From: Lysobacterales bacterium
GTDB lineage: Bacteria; Pseudomonadota; Gammaproteobacteria; Xanthomonadales; Wenzhouxiangellaceae
Direction: 5' to 3'
Length of the DNA: 64,000 nucleotides
Assembly: GCA_002722315.1 (NCBI GenBank)
Contig: PBLG01000044.1
Span: 62,001 to 126,000, forward strand
This document shows, one piece after another, positions 8,969-16,779 of the stretch (the stretch's first letter is position 1; the number at the start of each line of letters is the position of its first letter). The position numbers and the translations under genes were made by a program. The notes below the pieces were generated by a model. It was given only the letters and a program-made list of their open reading frames with translations. It was not told the DNA's origin and searched no databases.

Positions 8969-9724
8969 ATGAACCAACTCGAAAAAATCGAACTGCTCCG
9001 ACAGGCAGACCTCTTCAGCCCGCTCGAGGATCGAAGTATCGAACAGCTCGCGGCCGGCTCGAAATCGAGTCGCTTCGACCGAAAAGCCAGAATTTCCCGC
9101 ACAGGTGACTTGAGTCCGGGCATCCGGCTGGTCCGCTGCGGCTTGCTCAAGCTCTCGATCCACTCTCACCAGGGCCAGGAAAAGGTCATCGCGATGCTGG
9201 ACCGAGGCAAGGCCTTCGGGCAGGCCGAGATATTCTCCGGGCAGCCTTTTCATTACGACGCGCACTCGATATCGAAGGTGGAGTTGTTGACCGTGTCCCG
9301 GGATTCGGTTCGACGGGTCAGCCAGGCCGACGCCCGGTTCAACCGCGCGTTGGTCGAATGCCTCAGCCGACAGTTCGATGCGCTGGTCCGGGACATCAAG
9401 TACGCAAGCGGCTATACGGTTTCGCAACGGCTCGTGTCTTTCCTGTTGTATCGCGCCGAAGCGCAATCGGGCAAGGAAGCCATGGTCGAACTGGCATTCA
9501 CCAAGACGGCGCTGGCCTCGCGACTCGGCATGTCGCCGGAATCGTTCTCGAGAACGCTGCGTTTTCTCCAGGACCGGGGGCTGATCACGGTACGGGTCCG
9601 GCGCATCCGAATCAACGACGTGGACGCGTTGTCCGACCTGCTGGCCGAGTCGCTTCGGGACGGCACCTGCCTGATGCATCTTTCCTCCGATCAGCCTTTC
9701 CGGACGCCGGTCCTGCGCCATTGA
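8969..9724 (+). CDS. Crp/Fnr family transcriptional regulator, DNR/FNR-like without Fe-S cysteines
   Basis: The 251-residue protein starts MNQLEKIELLRQADLFSPL. Residues about 20-130 form a cyclic-nucleotide-binding-like barrel (GIRLVRCGLLKLSIHS, then GKAFGQAEIFSGQP). A long dimer helix follows (RFNRALVECLSRQFDALVRD). The C-terminal winged helix-turn-helix reads FTKTALASRLGMSPESFSRT, and its E-SF-SR recognition helix is the FNR-type one that reads TTGAT half sites. The N-terminal cysteine cluster needed for an Fe-S oxygen sensor is absent, and only isolated cysteines occur. That argues for a DNR-like haem/NO sensor or an unknown ligand rather than true FNR. Nearby FNR boxes and globin genes fit this. 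Confidence 0.88.
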   Translation: MNQLEKIELLRQADLFSPLEDRSIEQLAAGSKSSRFDRKARISRTGDLSPGIRLVRCGLLKLSIHSHQGQEKVIAMLDRGKAFGQAEIFSGQPFHYDAHSISKVELLTVSRDSVRRVSQADARFNRALVECLSRQFDALVRDIKYASGYTVSQRLVSFLLYRAEAQSGKEAMVELAFTKTALASRLGMSPESFSRTLRFLQDRGLITVRVRRIRINDVDALSDLLAESLRDGTCLMHLSSDQPFRTPVLRH

Positions 9725-9837
9725 GGCGCGACAGGTCTCGGTACCTATTCCCGCCGCTCGATACCGTTAGCGCGGGCAATCGCAGGACGTGCGACTTCGG
9801 TTAAGGTGAGCATCCCGATCAACCGGATGCAAGCAAG

Positions 9838-11070
9838 ATGACCGACCGACGCGAGTTTGATGTTGTGCTCATGGGCGCCACCGGCTTTACCGGCCGACTG
9901 GTGGCCGAACACCTTCTGGCCCGTCACGGCTCGGGCGGCGATCTGCGCTGGGCGCTGGCCGGTCGCAGCCAGGCCCGGCTTGAGGAAATTCGAACCGGGC
10001 TCGGCGACCGCGCGTCCTCGCTGCCGCTGATCGTCGCCGACAGCCACGACCGGGGTTCGCTGGACCAGCTGGTGCAGCGCACGCGCGTGGTCTGCACGAC
10101 GGTCGGGCCATACGCGCTGCACGGTTCGGAACTGGTCGCGGCCTGCTGCGCCCACGGCACGGACTACTGCGATCTTTCGGGCGAAGTCCCGTGGATGCGC
10201 AAGATGATAGACCAGCACGCCGAGGCGGCGAAGAAAAGCGGCGCGCGCATCGTGCACTGCTGCGGCTTCGACTCGATTCCGTCGGATATGGGTGTCTGGT
10301 TCCTGCAGCGTGCTGCAACCGAAAAGTTCGGCAAGCCGATGGAGCGCGTCCGGCTGCGGGTCAAGGCGGCCAAGGGCGGCTTGAGCGGCGGTACCTTCGC
10401 CAGCATGCTCAACATCGTCGAGGAATCGAGACGCGATCCGGAAACGGCCAAGGTGCTGAAGAATCCGTTTGCGCTCTGCCCGCCGGAGGCTCGCAAGGGA
10501 CCGCGGCAGCCCTACGTCAGCGGTCCGAAGTTCGACGCCGCGATCGGCAGCTGGATGGCGCCGTTCATCATGGCGGCGATCAATACCCGCGTTGTCCACC
10601 GCGCCAACGCGCTGCAGGATTTCGCCTACGGCAAGGGGTTCCGGTACGACGAGGCGGTGCTGACCGGCAAGGGCTTTGGCGGCCGGGCCAAGGCGACCAT
10701 GGTATCGCTGGGCATGGGTGCCTTCGCGCTGGGCGCCGCGATGGGGCCGACGCGCTCGCTGCTCAAGAAGATGGTGCTGCCCAAGCCCGGCGAGGGTCCG
10801 TCGCCCCAGCAGCGCGAAGCCGGCTTCTTCAACATCATCGTCGAAGGGCGCACGTCGGAGGGCAGCACGCTTCGCGCCCGGGTCAAGGGCGACCGTGATC
10901 CCGGCTACGGCTCCACCTCGAAGATGATCGGCGAAGCCGCGGTCTGCTTGGCGCGCGACATAGGCGACGGCGTCAAGGGCGGTTTCTGGACGCCTGCCAC
11001 GGCGCTTGGCGGCAAGCTGCTCGAACGGCTTGAAACCCATGCGGGCGTCACCTTCGAAATCGCCGACTGA
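9838..11070 (+). CDS. Saccharopine dehydrogenase-like NAD(P)-binding oxidoreductase
   Basis: A 410-residue protein with an N-terminal Rossmann dinucleotide fold (FDVVLMGATGFTGRLVAEHL, GxxGxxG-type loop, then ALAGRSQARLEEI). VVCTTVGPYALHGSELVAAC and CCAHGTDYCDLSGEVPWMRK follow. These are the signature blocks of the saccharopine dehydrogenase-like/trans-acting enoyl reductase group, and HCCGFDSIPSDMGVWFLQ continues the pattern. The C-terminal part has a VSLGMGAFALGAAMGP hydrophobic stretch. In mycobacteria, relatives reduce double bonds in lipid synthesis, and other bacterial members are uncharacterised. The substrate here is unknown. It is separated from the crp/fnr gene by 113 bases and ends 41 bases before the next promoter element. 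Confidence 0.85.
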   Translation: MTDRREFDVVLMGATGFTGRLVAEHLLARHGSGGDLRWALAGRSQARLEEIRTGLGDRASSLPLIVADSHDRGSLDQLVQRTRVVCTTVGPYALHGSELVAACCAHGTDYCDLSGEVPWMRKMIDQHAEAAKKSGARIVHCCGFDSIPSDMGVWFLQRAATEKFGKPMERVRLRVKAAKGGLSGGTFASMLNIVEESRRDPETAKVLKNPFALCPPEARKGPRQPYVSGPKFDAAIGSWMAPFIMAAINTRVVHRANALQDFAYGKGFRYDEAVLTGKGFGGRAKATMVSLGMGAFALGAAMGPTRSLLKKMVLPKPGEGPSPQQREAGFFNIIVEGRTSEGSTLRARVKGDRDPGYGSTSKMIGEAAVCLARDIGDGVKGGFWTPATALGGKLLERLETHAGVTFEIAD

Positions 11071-11110
11071 AGCACGGACAGGCAGTCACGGGATGCAGGC
11101 AGGCATTCGG

Positions 11111-11125
11111 TATGATTGAAATCAA
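11111..11125 (+). promoter_or_regulatory. FNR-like box overlapping a -10 element upstream of the cupredoxin gene
   Basis: ATGATTGAAATCAA (11112-11125) differs from TTGAT-N4-ATCAA only at the first base. TATGAT at 11111-11116 is a good -10 match, and its predicted start would fall inside the palindrome. Binding here would be expected to repress. If the later ATG at 11185 is the true start, an activating arrangement is possible instead. Confidence 0.4.
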
Positions 11126-11145
11126 GAAATCCGCGAGAAGCGTCC

Positions 11146-12144
11146 ATGCGAAAACTCATCGCCCGGGTAGCCGGGCAAGCCGGAATGCGGCAGACGCTGC
11201 TCGTCGCGGCCACAGTGCTCCTCGTTTCGGCCTGTTCCACGGCGCCCCCGCCACGCGCTGAACCGGACCCGGCCGATGCAAGTTCGCCCCGGACCGACGA
11301 CGAGCCGAAGGCGAGCTCATCGAGTTCGCGTCCAGACCCGGTATCGACGCCGCGGCCGGTAAACGAGAAAACACCGGTCCGGACGGCGCCTGCGCCCGAG
11401 GCGCCGCCGGCACGCGAACCGGCAGACGTTTCCGGAGCTGCCGAACCCGGGCCTGAAACCGGAACCGAGCCCGCAACTTCGGCCGCCCCGGCCGAATCCC
11501 GGCCTTCGATCGCGCCTGCACGGACACCGGCGCCCGCATCGCTGGATGGACGAATCGTGCTGGACGTTTCCCAGGTCGACGATGTAGACGACGACTCGAT
11601 CCGCGACACCATCGTCTACTTCAAGCCGGTCGGCGCCGCGCCGCCCGTCGAACCCGGGGATTTCGAAATCCGAACGCAGCGAAAACGCCTGCTGCCCGGC
11701 GTGCTGGTCGTGCCGGTTGGCAGCACGGTTGCATTCCCCAACCAGGACGATATTCTGCACAACGTCTTTTCGGTGTCACCGGCCGCGAATTTCGATCTCG
11801 GGCTTTACGGCGAGGGCGAATCGAAGTCGCACACGTTCAGCGAGCCCGGCCTGGCCGTGATTCATTGCAATGTTCACCATGCCATGCGCGCCGATGTGCT
11901 GGTTGTCGATACCCCGTTTTTCGCCCGGGCCGATTCCGACGGTCGTTTCTCCATGGAAGGAGTGGAGGCCAAGGCCGGCGAACTCGTTGCCTGGCATCCC
12001 CGGGCCGGATTCATGCGCCGCCAGATCACGCTCCCGACCGAATCCCCGCTCGAGCTCGAACTGACCCTGGTTCGCCCGCGCATCCCGGATCACCTGAACA
12101 AGTCGGGACAGCCCTACCGACCCGAACGGCCGAGCCGCCGTTAG
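11146..12144 (+). CDS. Cupredoxin-domain lipoprotein (plastocyanin-like)
   Basis: A 332-residue protein starting at ATG 11146, with GAGAAG upstream. A shorter start at 11185 would also give a lipoprotein signal. The lipobox LLVSAC puts the lipidated cysteine at residue 30. Residues about 31-135 are a Pro/Ala/Glu-rich spacer. From about 140 there is a beta-rich domain (GRIVLDVSQVDDVDDDSIRD). It contains the copper-site pattern: H205 in DDILHNVF, then HCNVHHAM with C241, H244 (or H245) and M247. This is a type 1 copper centre of the kind seen in plastocyanin-like/methylamine-utilisation relatives. A carboxypeptidase-regulatory-like strand set follows (DGRFSMEGVEAKAGELVAWH). It sits six bases upstream of a transmembrane kinase gene and is surely co-transcribed, so it may feed copper or redox state to the sensor (inference). 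Confidence 0.83.
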   Translation: MRKLIARVAGQAGMRQTLLVAATVLLVSACSTAPPPRAEPDPADASSPRTDDEPKASSSSSRPDPVSTPRPVNEKTPVRTAPAPEAPPAREPADVSGAAEPGPETGTEPATSAAPAESRPSIAPARTPAPASLDGRIVLDVSQVDDVDDDSIRDTIVYFKPVGAAPPVEPGDFEIRTQRKRLLPGVLVVPVGSTVAFPNQDDILHNVFSVSPAANFDLGLYGEGESKSHTFSEPGLAVIHCNVHHAMRADVLVVDTPFFARADSDGRFSMEGVEAKAGELVAWHPRAGFMRRQITLPTESPLELELTLVRPRIPDHLNKSGQPYRPERPSRR

Positions 12145-12150
12145 AACGCG

Positions 12151-14157
12151 ATGAATCTTGGAACCCGGCTGTTCCTGCTGTTCGCGCTGGTGATCCTGTT
12201 CGCCGTCGGCTCGGCAATAGGCGTCACTCACTGGCTCAGCCGGAACGCGCTCGACGATGCCGTCGAGAGCGCGCTGGGTTCCAGCGAAGCGGTCCAGAAC
12301 TTCTTTCAGAATCAGGAGTTGCGCGAACTGGAATTGATCTCCGAACTGGTCGCCAGCGACCGGGCATTCGTGGCCTACGTAACCCAGGCAATGATGAGCG
12401 AAGGCGAAGTCGATACCCGCTCGATCACCGACCTGCTCGCCGAGCGCCGGGCTGAACAGGGGTTCGAATTCGCGGCCTTGCTCGATCCGTCCGGCGTGAC
12501 CCTGGCGGAAACCGGCGGCGTGGTGCGTATCGGCCGCAACCTGGCGCAACTGCCACTGGTGTCCAGGGTAATCGACGATCTTGCGGTGGACAGCGGTTTG
12601 TGGATCGAGCCGGACGCGGCCATGATGATCGCCGCCGTGCCACTGGTCAGCGGACGTACCGTGCAGGCATTCCTGCTGACCGGAAAGGTAATCTCGCCTG
12701 CGCTGGCGCGCAGCATTGCCCAGGTCTCGCGCACCGAGGTGGCCTATCTGCACCTGGACGAAGCAGGCCTTCAACCCATCGTCTCCACGCTCGATGCCGG
12801 CCGGATGCAGGCGTTTGCGAGTGCGCTGGATACCCGCCCGGACGTGTTCGAACGACTGGCGGCGGGCGGCGAACTGAGACGCGTCGAATTATCGTTGGAT
12901 GGACAGCCCTGGATCCTGCGGATCAATCCGATCGGCGATATGGGCCGAGGCGCGCTGGCATCGGCGGTACCACGCGAACAGATCGTCGGGAGCTTCACTG
13001 CGATCACCAATGTCCTGCTGATCGCCGGTGGTGCCGCAATAATATTCGCATCGATCTTTTCGATTCTGGCGGCCCGCCGATTCCTGCGACCGATCGAGCG
13101 CTTGACGTCGATCGCCACCAGCGCTACTCGCGGCGAGTTTCCACGCGAGATCAAGGTTGAGGGCAGCGGCGAGATCGCCAGTCTCGAGACCGCATTCAAC
13201 AGCGTGGTCGCCGACCTGCGCGAGCAGCGCGCCATGGAGCAGTTCCTGGTCGAACTCTGGCAACGCGTCGAGAACGTCGACGTACCCGATGCGCGTGCCG
13301 AAACCGAGCTCGCCGACGGCGGGTCCGACGACGCCAACGTTCACCCCGTCGGCACGCGGCTGGGCGATCGCTACGAGATCCTGCAGTGCCTGGGCCACGG
13401 GGGAATGGGCGTGGTCTACCAGGTGCGGGACCTGGAACTGGACGAAGTCGTGGCGCTCAAGATGCTTCGCATTACTTCGGGTTTCGACGGCGTCGGCGCG
13501 ATGAAGAACGAAATCAGGCTGGCGCGCCGGATCACGCATCCGAACGTCGTTCGCACGTTCGACTTCGCCCAGATCGACGATCATCCGGTAATCACGATGG
13601 AGTACGTCCGCGGCGTTACGCTCAATCGTGCCATCAGCGCATTCGGCAGCATCGAATACTTTGCCGCGATGCGCCTTGTCAGGCAGATCTGCGCCGGCCT
13701 CGCCGCGGCCCACAGGGTCGGCGTGCTGCACCGCGACATCAAGCCGGCCAACGTGATCATCAATTTCAATGCCAAGGTCATGGACTTCGGCATCGCACAA
13801 CCCTCGGTCATGCGACGTGATGCACGCAGCGCTCGGGGCTCGTTTGCCGGTACGCCCGATTACATCGCGCCGGAACAGATCCGCGGCGACAACGTCGATG
13901 AGCGCGCCGACATTTATGCGCTGGGCGTGATGATGTTCGAGATGTTCACCGGCAACCTGCCGTTTTCAGGCGATTCATCGCGCGACGTGCTGCGAGCCCG
14001 CCTCAAGCAGGAGCCGACGCAAGCGATGGAGTTCTGGCCGGAAATTCCGGAACGGCTGAACAACCTCATCATGACCTGCCTGGCGCGAGATCCTCGCCAG
14101 CGGCTCCAGTCGGTCGACGAGGTGCTCGAACAACTGGTGGAAATCCGTACCGGCTGA
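12151..14157 (+). CDS. Transmembrane sensor Ser/Thr protein kinase with HAMP domain
   Basis: A 668-residue protein built like a histidine-kinase sensor but with a eukaryotic-type kinase. TM1 lies at about 7-27. A periplasmic region at about 30-285 resembles a double-Cache/CHASE sensor (FEFAALLDPSGVTLAETGG). TM2 is at about 288-310 and a HAMP domain at about 311-362 (RRFLRPIERLTSIATSATRG). The kinase domain at about 405-660 has GHGGMG, K437 in VALKML, HRDIKPAN (D529), DFG (D545) and an activation loop ending in GTPDYIAPEQ. All key residues are present, so it should be active. It follows the cupredoxin lipoprotein by six bases. Both would meet in the periplasm, which suggests ligand sensing through the lipoprotein; this is inference. 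It ends in an isolated TGA, and a convergent globin gene follows. Confidence 0.92.
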   Translation: MNLGTRLFLLFALVILFAVGSAIGVTHWLSRNALDDAVESALGSSEAVQNFFQNQELRELELISELVASDRAFVAYVTQAMMSEGEVDTRSITDLLAERRAEQGFEFAALLDPSGVTLAETGGVVRIGRNLAQLPLVSRVIDDLAVDSGLWIEPDAAMMIAAVPLVSGRTVQAFLLTGKVISPALARSIAQVSRTEVAYLHLDEAGLQPIVSTLDAGRMQAFASALDTRPDVFERLAAGGELRRVELSLDGQPWILRINPIGDMGRGALASAVPREQIVGSFTAITNVLLIAGGAAIIFASIFSILAARRFLRPIERLTSIATSATRGEFPREIKVEGSGEIASLETAFNSVVADLREQRAMEQFLVELWQRVENVDVPDARAETELADGGSDDANVHPVGTRLGDRYEILQCLGHGGMGVVYQVRDLELDEVVALKMLRITSGFDGVGAMKNEIRLARRITHPNVVRTFDFAQIDDHPVITMEYVRGVTLNRAISAFGSIEYFAAMRLVRQICAGLAAAHRVGVLHRDIKPANVIINFNAKVMDFGIAQPSVMRRDARSARGSFAGTPDYIAPEQIRGDNVDERADIYALGVMMFEMFTGNLPFSGDSSRDVLRARLKQEPTQAMEFWPEIPERLNNLIMTCLARDPRQRLQSVDEVLEQLVEIRTG

Positions 14158-14194
14158 CGTCCGCCTGCGCCTCTGCGGCTGCTTGCACGACGCG

Positions 14195-14635
14195 TTACTG
14201 GAATACCACCTTCTCGCGCATGGGCGCAAAGATGGCCAGCAACCGGTTCTGGGCCGGCGTCGGAACCCCGACGCGCTCCATTGCGACGATCAGGTCCTCG
14301 ACGAAAGCATCGAATTCATCGTGCCGAATATCCAGCCCCGAGTGGGCGGCGCGCATGTCGAGGCCCCGGTATGTACAGGGGCCGCCGGTCTCGGCACAGA
14401 TCTGTTCCACGATGACCGCGTGCAGATTGTCTCTGTCCGTGCCCTCGAACAGAAATGCGATGCGCCTGTCGGCATGGACCTCGTCCAGCAGTTCCCCGAC
14501 CAGGCGATCCACGCCCTGCTCCCCGCCCAGACGCTGATAAAGGCTGTCGTCGGCGCGACCGCCCGCGCATCCGACCAGGATCAGGGAGATGAGCGCGGCA
14601 AGGACGAAATTAAGTGCGGTTTTTTTACATGGCAT
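14195..14635 (-). CDS. Group 1 truncated haemoglobin with lipoprotein signal
   Basis: A 146-residue protein. Residues 1-22 form a lipoprotein signal (ALNFVLAALISLILVGC), which is odd for a globin. The globin part begins DSLYQRLGGEQGVDRLVGELL, the classic group 1 truncated haemoglobin N-terminus. It continues with FLFEGTDRDNLHAVIVEQIC and the proximal-histidine/GG-motif area (AETGGPCTYRGLDMRAAHSG). Known relatives bind O2 and NO and can dioxygenate NO. Lipid anchoring would place it in the periplasm or on the outer membrane. It lies three bases after a DUF3034 gene on the same strand, so the pair is an operon. An FNR box lies before that operon. Confidence 0.88.
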   Translation of the reverse strand: MPCKKTALNFVLAALISLILVGCAGGRADDSLYQRLGGEQGVDRLVGELLDEVHADRRIAFLFEGTDRDNLHAVIVEQICAETGGPCTYRGLDMRAAHSGLDIRHDEFDAFVEDLIVAMERVGVPTPAQNRLLAIFAPMREKVVFQ

Positions 14636-14638
14636 CGT

Positions 14639-15514
14639 TCAAGGCCTCAATTCGAGTGAGAGGTACCAGCCGTTCTGCGATGCGAGCGTTGCTATCTCGC
14701 CGAAATCGACATAGGCCGCGGTCAGGGATACGTGTCGGTTCGGAACCCAGGCGACAAAGATGTCGAACCAGTCGTCCTCGGGCAAACCGGGGAGATTGCC
14801 GGACTTGCTGCGGTATTCCGCACCGATGACGAACGTGCGGTGCAGAAACAGACCGACCGCACCTTCGACGCGTAAACGCCGGCTGTCGCCGCCCGGACCG
14901 CCGAATCCCAGCAACCCGGTCTCGTTGGCCTTGGTCGATCGCAGCGTGGCATTGGCGAAAACGTTGTCCCCGCCGAGACCGGCAAGAAACAGCTTGGCCG
15001 CACTCAGGTAGACATCCGTGCCGTCGTCGTCGGGCGCGCCCACCAGGCGCGGAATCAGGAAGTCGCGATTGCGCTTGTGCTGAACGCCGACGCTGACCTG
15101 CGGCATCCGGCTGTAGACGACGTCCCCGGCGATCCGCACCTTGGCGCCGAGCACATCCTGCTCCAGCGAAGCCCCGGGCAGGCCGAGCGCCGGGCCGAGA
15201 GTGACCAGATCCAGTTCCTGGCGAGCGATCGAGAGCTCGAGGCGGTTATATAGATTGACCGAAGCGCCGTAGACGTCAAGCCGATAATCGTCCAGCTCGG
15301 AGCGGGTGTAAAAAGCGGTGGCGTCGATTTCCTCCCGGGTGGCATATCCTGAAAGCGTTGCCCATGGAACGATGCCGCCGCCGCCCGAACCTTCGAACGT
15401 CGACACGCCCCCGGTGCCCAGCTGCCCGGTGCCCGCCGCCTGCGCCAGGCCGGAGAACGCGAGCAACGCCAGTGCTGCCACGGTCCGATGCGGACCGGCT
15501 GATACGAGAGTCAT
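14639..15514 (-). CDS. DUF3034 family outer-membrane-like beta-barrel protein
   Basis: The start is ATG 15514, with AAAGGGA before it. The product has 291 residues, and a signal peptide (TVAALALLAFSGLAQA) precedes AAGTGQLGTGGVSTFEGSGG. The sequence alternates short strands and turns (LSGYATREEIDATAFYTRSE, YGASVNLYNRLELSIARQEL, HVSLTAAYVDFGEIATL) and ends in a hydrophobic-aromatic strand (WYLSLELRP). This resembles DUF3034 proteins, which are predicted outer-membrane barrels found beside respiratory or globin genes. No biochemical role is established to my knowledge. It is co-transcribed with the truncated haemoglobin lipoprotein. A longer start at 15544 is possible but less supported. Confidence 0.8.
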   Translation of the reverse strand: MTLVSAGPHRTVAALALLAFSGLAQAAGTGQLGTGGVSTFEGSGGGGIVPWATLSGYATREEIDATAFYTRSELDDYRLDVYGASVNLYNRLELSIARQELDLVTLGPALGLPGASLEQDVLGAKVRIAGDVVYSRMPQVSVGVQHKRNRDFLIPRLVGAPDDDGTDVYLSAAKLFLAGLGGDNVFANATLRSTKANETGLLGFGGPGGDSRRLRVEGAVGLFLHRTFVIGAEYRSKSGNLPGLPEDDWFDIFVAWVPNRHVSLTAAYVDFGEIATLASQNGWYLSLELRP

Positions 15515-15526
15515 GGGATTTTCCCT

Positions 15527-15545
15527 TTGATTTGAATCAAGCATA
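15527..15545 (-). promoter_or_regulatory. Perfect FNR-type palindrome at the DUF3034-globin promoter
   Basis: TTGATTTGAATCAA (15527-15540) is a perfect TTGAT-N4-ATCAA site on both strands. TATGCT on the minus strand (15545-15540) could be the -10 element, which places the site over the predicted start and just before the AAAGGGA ribosome site. That position fits repression by an FNR/DNR-type protein, perhaps relieved under a redox or NO signal. Confidence 0.6.
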
Positions 15546-15776
15546 GCAACACGCCGTAACGGCGGTGCGCACGATTGGATTCCCCGGGGAATGCAGTCAG
15601 GTCTTCGGTTCGGTGTGCGCCCAGGCAACTTCGATTCCCAACCCATGCTGCCGATCAGGCCTATCGTCTTCAGGGTTTTGCACAGGCGCTTTCGCGCGCC
15701 CGTTCGGCGGCCGAACGCACCGGGAATGACGGCATGAAAAAGGCTTTTGTAGCAATTCGCGAGATTTTAAAACAAG

Positions 15777-15809
15777 CGGGCCGTGCCGCCTGGAAGACGG
15801 CACGGCCCG
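15777..15809 (-). terminator. Rho-independent terminator after the IPTL-CTERM gene
   Basis: Perfect 12-base-pair GC-rich stem (CGGGCCGTGCCG pairing with CGGCACGGCCCG), a nine-base loop, and on the minus strand a following T-rich CTTGTTTT tract. It lies 20 bases after the stop codon of the gene at 15830-16699. An A-run on the other side gives the hairpin some bidirectional character. Confidence 0.8.
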
Positions 15810-15829
15810 AAAAACGCCCAACCCTTCGG

Positions 15830-16699
15830 CTACGAACGGCTGCGAAGCTGTCCGAACGCGAGCAGGCCGAACGCCATGAGCATCATCAGGATGCCCCAGC
15901 GATTGCCGGTCGGCACGCTGACCGGGGGTGCCGCCGACACGATCGGTGCCGGGTGGACAAAGCACTGCGCGGTGTTGTCCGTCACGCTGGCAGCCGCATC
16001 GCAGGCATAGGTGATGCCGTCGGTGGCGCCGTCGTTCTGCAGGCCGGTGGTAGAGCCGGAGCCCGCTTCCGGGTTGCCGGCGCCGTGCTGGAACACGATC
16101 TCGAAGCTGCCGTCATAGAGAATGGCCTGGAATTCCCACGGACCGCCGCCGCCGAAGTGGGTTACCCCGCTCCACTGGAATACGTTGCAGCCGAGGTCGA
16201 GAGTAGGAAACTGGTCGGACGGCCGTGGACAGCTGGCGAAATACTCGAAGTAGCCGTCGGTTGTAATGATGTCGTCGTGCATCGGATAGATGCGCGCGCC
16301 GCCGCCGGTGCTCGGGGAAGCCGGCAGCGGACAGTCGTTGCTCAGATCCCCAGCCCCCGGACTGGCGGTATCAGTCGACAGGAAGCCGTTGGTGGCCATG
16401 ACGAGCTGGGTGTAGTTGGTGCCGTACAGGTTGAACGGCGCGGCCAGGGCAACCGGCGCGGAAGCCGTGTCGTCGCCGGTCGCGATCGACGCGCCGGTCC
16501 CCGAAATATCGATGAAGTCATAACTGCAGCCCGGGCTCGAGCTGTCGCTGACGGTATAGCCGAAGGCATCGCCGGCACCCCGGACGAAGTCGACACCGGC
16601 AGAAGGCCCCGTTTCCTGCTTGGATTCCTGCGCGAACGCGGGGACCATGGCAAGCAGGGCAACGCCGGCCACGACCAACAGACGTGGTTTGAGATTCAT
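15830..16699 (-). CDS. Exported protein with IPTL-CTERM-like sorting signal
   Basis: A 289-residue protein with a signal peptide (LLVVAGVALLAMVPAFA-QES), a good GAGGGAG ribosome site and an ATG at 16699. The body is Ser/Gly/Thr/Asp-rich with paired cysteines (SSPGCSYDF, SNDCPLP, ASCPRPSDQF, LGCNVFQW, YACDAA). It contains FNLYGTNYTQLVMATNGFLS and WEFQAILYDGSFEIVFQHGA, a beta-rich pattern common in CTERM-sorted surface proteins. The C-terminus has VPTGNRWGILMMLMAF, a hydrophobic helix and a basic end (LRSRS). This matches the IPTL-x-x-W-G plan with V-P-T-G-N-R-W-G. The cognate sorting enzyme is not in the window. It is likely processed and moved to the cell surface. A CRP-like palindrome overlaps its promoter. 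Confidence 0.8.
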   Translation of the reverse strand: MNLKPRLLVVAGVALLAMVPAFAQESKQETGPSAGVDFVRGAGDAFGYTVSDSSSPGCSYDFIDISGTGASIATGDDTASAPVALAAPFNLYGTNYTQLVMATNGFLSTDTASPGAGDLSNDCPLPASPSTGGGARIYPMHDDIITTDGYFEYFASCPRPSDQFPTLDLGCNVFQWSGVTHFGGGGPWEFQAILYDGSFEIVFQHGAGNPEAGSGSTTGLQNDGATDGITYACDAAASVTDNTAQCFVHPAPIVSAAPPVSVPTGNRWGILMMLMAFGLLAFGQLRSRS

Positions 16700-16729
16700 T
16701 ATGTTTTTCTCCCTCTTAAATCAAGCTGA

Positions 16730-16779
16730 TGTGAGAAATTTCACAGAATGAGTATAGCTGTGAGTGTTCCCGGGATCAA
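16730..16779 (-). promoter_or_regulatory. Promoter overlapped by a perfect CRP/Clp palindrome
   Basis: On the minus strand TTGATC (16779-16774), a 17-base spacer and TATACT (16756-16751) make a good sigma-70 promoter. TGTGAGAAATTTCACA (16730-16745), a perfect TGTGA-N6-TCACA palindrome, covers the predicted start. Binding there should block transcription. The target is the IPTL-CTERM-like gene at 16699. Confidence 0.6.
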
